Shown piece after piece: positions 57,401 through 64,000 of a stretch of DNA of 64,000 bases. Position numbers and translations under genes: made by a program. Position 1 is the stretch's first letter. Every line of letters begins with the position of its first letter. Under the pieces are notes generated by a model that did no database searches, was not told the origin of the DNA, and worked only from the letters and a program-made list of their open reading frames with translations. Origin of the DNA: Rhipidocladum racemiflorum (Eukaryota; Streptophyta; Magnoliopsida; Poales; Poaceae); contig CM070581.1 in NCBI GenBank assembly GCA_036346355.1, positions 2,666,001 through 2,730,000 on the forward strand. Direction: 5' to 3'.

Positions 57401-58999
57401 GCTGAATTACACTTCTTAAACCCCAGGAAAATCCCAAAACCACAAGAAAGCGTCTTCTCACAAGAAACTAGTGGCAACATGTGGTTTGGATCACAACGAG
57501 GCACCCCGATGGAGACGCTCAGTCGCTCACTACGCTACAAAGAACTAACACAATTGTTTGAAATATGTGCATGATTTTTTTACATCACTTGGATTTTCTA
57601 ACATTTCAATTTGCATCACGATTCGTGCGTCCACCCACCACCATCTTTGTCTTTGGCAAGGGTCCAACGAGCTTCTTCAGGGTGAGAATTCACTTGGATT
57701 ACAGTTTAGGGTTCACTGGGTCGGCAGGATGACCGATGATGGGTGATGGTGATGATGGGGTAATGACGTGGCGGGGGTAGCAGGTCGCGAGCTTGGTGAC
57801 TAGCGGGGGGTGGGTGGATGTGCATGGTGCGGGAGCAATGGGAGGCGGTTGGGGTGGTGGTGACCGCCAGAGACAAGGAAGAAGGGGCTATGGCGGCAGG
57901 TTGGAGGCAGGACATAGGAGGAGGAGGCTGGCGGTGTCGGTGTTGTCCTTGGTGCCGGTAGCCACATCGGGTGGCGTGAGTGGCATGCAGGGGGAGAAGA
58001 TAAAGGGACAGGCCTCATTGGTGTTGAGGGCCATAGGGCACGTGGTAGCGTGGGGGTGTTGATTCTAGATGTGCTTATAAATTAATATTTGCAATTGCAC
58101 AGATTGTGAATAGCTTGTCACCGAGGAGTATTACAAGGTATCAAAATCCACATAGAAGTGTCTAATATATTCACTATTTAGAATAAATTACTACTAACTA
58201 GAGGCGTAATTATACATATTGAAAGTAACTAAAGAAAATATACTAAAGCTAGAATGAGAGACACTAGGTTTAACCAAGATGTGAAAATTCCTCCCTAGGC
58301 TAGATTCACCTATTGTAACAAAGACAAGATCAATCAAATAGCAAATAGCACCAATAATACTATGTTGGCTCTCACCCTACATATCAATATATACCTTTTT
58401 ACTATTTTCCATTGTCACTGGTCCGTTGAACTAATAAACACTGGTATGACAATCACAACTTAATATAGATCCGGTAGATCTAAACACCATGTCTACATCT
58501 AGGACTAAGCAACCAATAATCATGTATAATTAATTATCAACCGAGGAAGATGCATAATATCAAGAAGACACATACATAGCATTAAAGTAATAAAATAATA
58601 GATTAATCCATATGACTTAAGTTACATCAAGACCCCTACACGCGTGTAAGTACAGTCGACTACTCCATACCAGGATCGAAGTTAGATATGGTTACTGACG
58701 ACGGAGAGCAGAATAGGGGACGCGAGGAAGGACAGAGGTGGCAGCACAAGGTGGCGAATAGGTGGTGTCGGGTGGCACTAGAATTGTACCGCTCCCTTGA
58801 ATTCGGTGACTCAATGACTTCTTGGATGGCTAACCCTAATCTTGCGATTCATACGGATCTTGTTGGATTTCTTCAATGATCTGAGTGTGGGAGGGCATCC
58901 TCTTTGTATAGGGACCCTTGGAGAAGAAAGAGTCTAGGTTGAAAACGACGAGGAGAGGTGGTAAAAGCTGGGTGGTGCAAGGGAAGAGCCGAGCAACGC
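57401..58999. other. Gene-free interval
   Basis: 57700-58060 is GC/GGT-rich with open frames but no domain. 58060-58690 is AT-rich and unrecognised. Confidence 0.35.
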
Positions 59000-59000
59000 T

Positions 59001-59508
59001 AGGGGGTTATTTGGTTGCCTGCATGCACAGAGATTTGCATCTACAAATGCAGAATATTGCTTTTTTCTCGTGTTTGGTTGCCTGCATCTAGTTTTGAATC
59101 TGGCTCTCTGGATGCAAGATTCTCCATGCAGCCTGGCTCTGGAGATATGTAAAAAGTGGGCGTATCTCTGGATGCAGCCTCGTATTCTGCGCAAGGGGCC
59201 ACTGTCAATAGCAAACCATGCATGCGGTGCCACGTGAGTATGTAAGTTTCTTTTTTTTCTTTTTGTTTATATCTTTTGATTGGCACCTCCGATTACCGAA
59301 CCAATTTCAAAAATGGGTTATTGATATTTTTTCGAACAAAATTAGACCACACTTGCTATATAAATTTCAAAATATTTAAATTTCAAAATACCTGCCTACT
59401 AAACACTCAACCAAACAACGTCTTTGCATCTGTGCATCCCGTATCCTATCAGCCAGGCTGAGTCGAACGGGCCAGGCTCGCGAGAAAAGGCAACTAAACA
59501 GCCTATAG
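59001..59508. mobile_element. Degenerate MITE with TTTGGTTGCC / GGCAACTAAAC ends
   Basis: GGTTATTTGGTTGCC at the left and GGCAACTAAACAGCC at the right are inverted with about three mismatches in 15. Inner copies of GTTTGGTTGCCTGCATC (59073) and TCAACCAAACAACG (59408) suggest internal repetition or nested copies. Boundaries are approximate. Confidence 0.4.
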
Positions 59509-60196
59509 GACTCTCCACCAACTTAAGTCGATTCTCGAACCTTCCAGAACATGCGCTGGGATGCGTGGGCCAAGCTATGTCAGTGGATTCAATTTGGGCC
59601 GAAAAGAGGGTTTCAGAACACTGAGTGCCGGCTGGCACAGGCCCAGCATAGAGCAGCACAAATGGCCCAGCAGGCCGGGCTCCAATGACTTTTAGGCTTC
59701 GTAACTTCCACGCTTGACCGCTGATTTGGGCGAGCAATCTATGCATTGAGTTCATTTCGTGACGCGGATGTCATGGTGACCTTCGATACGTCATTTGATG
59801 TTCTTTTTTGGCACGTTCTTTTCAGCCAAATATGACACATTTAAGCATATTCCCTGCACATCACTGTAATATCCAAATCTTCGGTTAGTTGCCAAATTGC
59901 ACAATATAGTATAAAACGATGATAAATGAGGCGAGAAAAGTAAATAAATCGAGCACCAACAGCCAACAGGAGGCGAGCGGAGCCAAGAGGAGGAGAGGAA
60001 TCGGTGGATTGGTTGGATTGTATATTGCCGAGGAGGATTGTGGTTGGATCTAGATCCCGATATGATCCGATGGTAAAAAAACAAACAATTTTGTGGGACG
60101 AAACGAGTAAGAATAATAATAATGATGCGTACGTAGACAAACTAAGAATTAAAGCACCGGCACAAACGGTGACGACACAGCTACTACGAGACACGC
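59509..60196. other. 3' flank of the aspartic protease gene
   Basis: Probably 3' UTR (minus strand) near 60196 and intergenic DNA beyond; no gene seen. Confidence 0.4.
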
Positions 60197-61519
60197 TCAA
60201 GCGGCGGTGCACCGCTCGCGCGAGAAGCCGACGCGACCGTTGGGCACGTCGAACAAGATGCGGTGGTTCTGCTGCTGCATGCTCGCGATGACATTGAGCA
60301 CTGTGTTCACGCCTTCCGGCGCCGCCGCCATCGCCAGGCAGCTGGTGGTGCCGTACGTGCTGTGGATCACCACGTTGTCTTCGGGCAGCGTCACCTGCAT
60401 GCCGTCGAACAGCAGCGTCACCGGCGGCCACGCCACCGAGGTGTTGTAGCAAGTGTCGAAACCGCCGAGGGAAGACACGGGAGTGCGGATGCGGTGGCGG
60501 ACTTCGTCGCGCAGGGCCTCGTACGCTGGCGCCACGAGCCGGGTGAACATAGTGCCGGAGTCGACCACGGTGCCGGCGCCAGTCGCCGGGTCGAATGCCA
60601 GAGCGGACGCCGGGATGGGCACCACCTTCTTGCCCACGCGGATGCCAGTCATGTTGACGTAGTACAGCGAAGAGCGGTGCGGGTTGGCTAGCAGCGGTGT
60701 CGTCTTCATGCGCTGCGGCTGGCCCTTGCGGCCGAGCCTTAGCGTTCCGGAGAAGTTCATGGACTTGAAGCTTGGGAGGCAGTAGGAGAAGGTGGCTTCG
60801 TACATGTCCTTGGTTTGGGACAGGAATGACAGGGGCCCACGGCCGAGCCCGAGGAGGCCTTGCGGCGGCGCGGCCGTGCCGGTGGCCCTCTGCAGGCAGC
60901 CGAAGGTGTAGGTCTTGACGACGTCATTAGCGACGGCGAGGGAGTCTTGGGACAGCGCAGCTTGGAGAGAGGAGTCCGCGTAGGTGAGGCTGAAGCCGCA
61001 GGACTTGCTGTTCAGCGAGCACGAAGAACTCGGCGCCTTCACACAAAGCGGCGAGCCGCATGGCACCGGGCGGTACGAGGTGGACGCGGCCGGGTTGAAG
61101 GGTGTCGACGTGGGGCACCCGGCGCAGCCTGAGCAGGGGATCCACGCGGCGTCGTTGCTAGTGTCGACGGCGAGGAGGAGCTGCTGCGGGGGCGTGCCGA
61201 GGCGCGCGCGCACCACGTACGTCGGCGACTGGAGCAGTTGCCGCCCGGACGCGATCGGCGCGTACGCGCGCCCCGCGACCGCGAGCGAGTCGAGGTACAG
61301 CAGCCGCGACGCGTCCCGCGCCGTCTGGTCCACGAGGAACCCCGTCCACGACGGCGCCGCGGCCCCCAGCCCCAGCGGCGAGCACGGCCCGAACGCGTGC
61401 GACACCTGCAGCGTCGCCCCCGTGTCAGGCGGCGTCGCCGGGCACGTCGGATGCGACGCCGCCGCGCAGCCCGCGAGCAGCAGCAGCAGCAGCACCGACC
61501 GAGCGATGCCGCAAAGCAT
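60197..61519 (-). CDS. Secreted aspartic protease, AED3/nepenthesin-like (A1 family), single exon
   Basis: 440 aa. A signal peptide (MLCGIARSVLLLLLLAGCAA) indicates entry to the secretory pathway and likely an apoplastic location. A short propeptide precedes the peptidase core from about residue 98 (SPTYVVRARLGTPPQQLLLA). The first catalytic Asp is D119 in AVDTSNDAAW; the Asp-Thr-Ser form is normal for this subgroup. A Cys-rich nepenthesin insert follows (CSGCAGCPTSTPF), the flap Tyr is about 180 (SLTYADSS), and the second catalytic Asp is D320 in VVDSGTMFTRL. The C-terminus RILFDVPNGRVGFSRERC is typical. The start at 61519 was chosen over 61666 because it puts the signal peptide first and leaves a 5' UTR below the TATA box. 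AED3 in Arabidopsis is linked to systemic immunity; that role is inferred only by family. Confidence 0.93.
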   Translation of the reverse strand: MLCGIARSVLLLLLLAGCAAASHPTCPATPPDTGATLQVSHAFGPCSPLGLGAAAPSWTGFLVDQTARDASRLLYLDSLAVAGRAYAPIASGRQLLQSPTYVVRARLGTPPQQLLLAVDTSNDAAWIPCSGCAGCPTSTPFNPAASTSYRPVPCGSPLCVKAPSSSCSLNSKSCGFSLTYADSSLQAALSQDSLAVANDVVKTYTFGCLQRATGTAAPPQGLLGLGRGPLSFLSQTKDMYEATFSYCLPSFKSMNFSGTLRLGRKGQPQRMKTTPLLANPHRSSLYYVNMTGIRVGKKVVPIPASALAFDPATGAGTVVDSGTMFTRLVAPAYEALRDEVRHRIRTPVSSLGGFDTCYNTSVAWPPVTLLFDGMQVTLPEDNVVIHSTYGTTSCLAMAAAPEGVNTVLNVIASMQQQNHRILFDVPNGRVGFSRERCTAA

Positions 61520-61637
61520 CCTGTCCGTCTTGCCGGTGTTTTTTCCGCGTCCACAAGACCAACGGGAGGAGCTGCAAGCTACTTGCAGCGCGGCGACAGG
61601 GTGAAACCGTGAAACGGCGGTGTGCCACTGTGGGTGA

Positions 61638-61645
61638 CTATATAG
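61638..61645 (-). promoter_or_regulatory. TATA box of the aspartic protease gene
   Basis: CTATATAG lies about 120 nt upstream of the chosen ATG, giving a predicted transcription start near 61610 and a leader of about 90 nt. Confidence 0.6.
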
Positions 61646-62598
61646 CGCGAGCGCGCAGTGGAGCACGTGAGCCGTGACGCAAAACTGCAGGGCGTGCCAT
61701 GGCGCGCCCGTGAGGTTTCGCCCTGGACATGTCCGCCCATGGCCAGGCTCTCACCGTCTCTCTCACCCTGTACGTGCGAGCTACCTGCCCGCCTGCCTGC
61801 GTCTGCATGGCCGATGCGCGCCGGGGACCAAGCTGCGGCAGCTCGTGACGGGAGGCTGTCGCTTAGGCCAATGGACACGCTCCACGTACGTCCGGCGCGC
61901 CATGGCACAGGAGGCTTGTCTTTGCATGCCGGTGCCCATGTGGCATGTACCTGGGCTGCCACAGCACATCAAGTAGATAGTACTAGATAAACTTGGTTTA
62001 TACGGACCGGGCTGCTGTGAGCAAAGCAGACGAGGTAGATGATATTGCTGCTGGGTGTATGGATCAACGGACGGATGAGATTGTGGACTCGGTTTAGAAA
62101 CCTTTGCTCGTGTGTAAAAATGGTGGTTGCACATTGGAGTTTGCACACGTACTCGTGATATTCTTCGCCGTACAGAAGAGATGCCGAAACGAGGACGGGG
62201 ATGAGCAGTAACAGCCTGGGTTAGAGACAGGATCGGAACCAAATACACGGGGGTCCATCTACCTCTCCATGGCACCCAGCTATATCTCCGGTCACCTGCA
62301 GGTAGGCCATGAGCTGCTGGCAATATTGCTGAAGATGTCTTGCCATAAAGATTTGACGCGTAATTAAGCAAATGTTGCGTAGTGTCATGTGTGTCGGTGT
62401 GTGGCTTGTGAGGAAGAGTTAACTAGGTCATCGGTTTCACCGTCTTCTCGGGCTTGGGGGCTCGGCCGATGTCTGCTTCTGGTTGTTCCGGCATCGCCAG
62501 ATATGCTCTTGGCGCCCGCCGTGTCGCTTAGCGCGTACCTTCGTGCACCCTGTGATTCTTTGGATGGGTACGTTACATGTAGATTGATAGGCAAATTT
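61646..62598. other. Upstream region of the aspartic protease gene
   Basis: No gene recognised; GC-rich open frames on both strands show no domain. Confidence 0.35.
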
Positions 62599-62720
62599 AA
62601 ATATGTTTTCTGTAGATTTTGTTATATATTAAGTATCTTTGGACATAGAGAGTTAATCTAATAAAAAGAGAGAGAGAGAGTTGCCCCATACTTTTGTGTA
62701 TGTTATACTTTTATTTTCAT
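62599..62720 (+). repeat. Direct repeat, copy A
   Basis: About 120 bp matching 63541-63660, including TTTTGTTATATATTAAG, TCTAATAAAAAGAGAGAGAG and TACTTTTGTGTATG. It may be a terminal repeat of a small element. Confidence 0.55.
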
Positions 62721-63540
62721 CAACAACAAAGCAATAATAAAAACATGCCCACGGGTGGTGGTGCTCCCGCACGTTCGTACACGGCCGACGGCAGTTGCGA
62801 CCTGGTTCTGCACCCCGACGGTGGCGGCTAGTCCTCGGGTTCCGCGCGACCGCCGGTGGCGCCCGCAGAAGTAGCTCCAGCGCCAATCCCAGCAACGGTC
62901 GCGCCCATGCGCATTGGCAACGCTGTTTCGCATTCCGCTCCGACGGCCGGAGCGGTGCTTCGCACCTGCGCGCGGTGGCAATGATAAGCGACCGCTCGGA
63001 TTCCGCACCCGCATCTCGAAGCATGCGCTCTTGTCTTCCACACCCGCGTCGGCTTCCACACCCTCGGCAATGGTAGCGTGCGCCGGAGACCCTTCGGTTT
63101 CCGCACGCGGGCGGCTGCACCCACGACGCCACAGTCCTCACGTGCATAGCCGCGCCGCCGAGCTTCATTTTTATTTGGCGCCCGGCGCCGGCCTCGACTC
63201 CACGCTACTGGCGTCGCTTGTTGCCCATCGACCCAGCGTACTGCGGCCCTTAGCGTCACGCCTGCCACGCCCGCCTCTGATCCTCACACCGGAAGTTGCG
63301 TACCCGCCGAGTTTTTCTGAAGTTTTCTCACATGAAGGTTTTTAATGAGGCAACTAGTGTAACATAGAGTGCGAGTGCAATGTACTCTTTTAATCATCCC
63401 TTTTTTCACATTGGATTTTGGTGAGGAGTTTTTAACGAGACATGTGCACTGCGTTGTATTCGCCCAAGGAGGAGTATTATGATACAGATAGAATTCCAGT
63501 TCAAGTTTGAAAGGACTCTATCTATTAGTGGGTGAATCTG

Positions 63541-63660
63541 AACATATCTCCTATTGGTTTTGCTATATATTGGGCACCTTTTTGTATAGAGAGAATCAAT
63601 CTAATAAAAGAGAGAGAATTGCCCAATACGTTTGTGTGTGCTTCTACTTTTGTTCGTATG
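63541..63660 (+). repeat. Direct repeat, copy B
   Basis: Partner of 62599-62720 in the same orientation, separated by about 820 bp of GC-rich DNA without a recognisable gene. Confidence 0.55.
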
Positions 63661-63705
63661 TACGTGTAGGCATGCTGTTGATTAGTGCGGATGAATAATT
63701 ACGTT

Positions 63706-63995
63706 CATCCCTTGTAATATTTAAAGCAATCCTCCAACATTTTCGGCCATAACCAGTACGCCTTAGCAACCACTTCATTTTGTGAGCTGACTAATGTGTT
63801 CCACATATCCCCTTATGGACCTCTCCCATTGTCGTTTTTGCCTCTTCAACACCAAGATACCTCAGCAACAAACCCTCAAGAGTCTTATAATAACGTGTAT
63901 TATCAAGCATGACATATTTCATGGCCTGTCTTTTGATCTTTTTGTCCGTCAGCTTTGAGGGTTTCGATAAATAAGCCGATAAGTTTCAACGCCAA
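63706..63995 (-). pseudogene. Ty3-gypsy integrase zinc-binding (H2C2) fragment at window edge
   Basis: Minus-strand translation gives KKIKRQAMKYVMLDNTRYYK, LEGLLLRYLGVEEAKTTMGE, VHKGICGTH, a stop, SAHKMKWLLRR, then in another frame PKMLEDCFKYYKG. This is the RNase H-integrase linker and HHCC start of a grass Ty3-gypsy polyprotein. An in-frame stop and a frameshift show decay. The homology breaks off near 63706 and continues beyond the right window edge. Confidence 0.7.
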
Positions 63996-64000
63996 TTAGC

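Noticed and set aside
61520..61666. N-terminal extension of the aspartic protease to 61666
   Set aside because: It would run over the TATA box at 61638-61645 and bury the signal peptide internally.
1..64000. tRNA, rRNA or other structured RNA genes
   Set aside because: No cloverleaf or rRNA signature was recognised by eye; a covariance-model search would be needed to exclude small ones.

Overview
This is plant nuclear DNA, almost certainly from a grass (Poaceae). It has GC-rich first exons, GT-AG introns, Stowaway and Tourist MITEs, a CACTA element with ACGGTTTTT-type subterminal repeats, SIRE/Maximus-type Ty1-copia and chromovirus-like Ty3-gypsy elements, and a grass-like SINE. The species cannot be named from sequence alone. 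Three intact host genes are supported: a small ankyrin-repeat YAR1-like protein (302-1723, +, six exons, 152 aa), a phosphatidylinositol-4-phosphate 5-kinase with MORN repeats (44882-48904, +, eight exons, 778 aa), and a secreted pepsin-like aspartic protease of the AED3/nepenthesin group (60197-61519, -, one exon, 440 aa). A fragment of a vacuolar H+-ATPase subunit a gene (about 39214-39363) lies beside CACTA-type repeats and looks captured.

Layout. 1-1723: YAR1-like gene with a duplicated promoter segment. 1724-8491: gene-free DNA with several MITE-like elements. 8492-28698: a nested retrotransposon block. A minus-strand Ty3-gypsy element (2.8-kb LTRs, ATATT target duplication) was split by a plus-strand Ty1-copia element (14476-25879, 1.58-kb LTRs, AACCT target duplication). 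30000-31018: small non-autonomous CACTA element. About 32752-32966: SINE. 33577-36030: 5'-truncated L1-type LINE with a long open RT frame. 38786-39480: CACTA-end repeats plus the V-ATPase fragment. 40335-43655: LTR fragment, MITEs and a perfect foldback. 44882-48904: PIP5K. 50179-51488: small non-autonomous LTR element of TRIM type. 52640-54290: further dispersed repeats. 54720-57400: AT-rich repeat field with about 168-bp tandem units and a 380-bp direct duplication. 59000-59510: degenerate MITE. 60197-61645: aspartic protease with TATA box. 62599-63660: direct-repeat pair. 63706-63995: edge of another Ty3-gypsy integrase.

The host genes do not form a pathway; they are islands among transposons. 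The most unusual signal is in the Ty1-copia element. Each LTR carries about 19 copies of a dyad, TCGGA-N3-TCCGA, many in runs spaced 18-22 bp (four at exactly 21 bp), and a second cluster of about ten lies between pol and the third ORF. The two LTRs of each retroelement also differ mainly by tiny indels that tend to fall at CHG trinucleotides, which suggests sequence-quality artefacts in methylated DNA rather than age.
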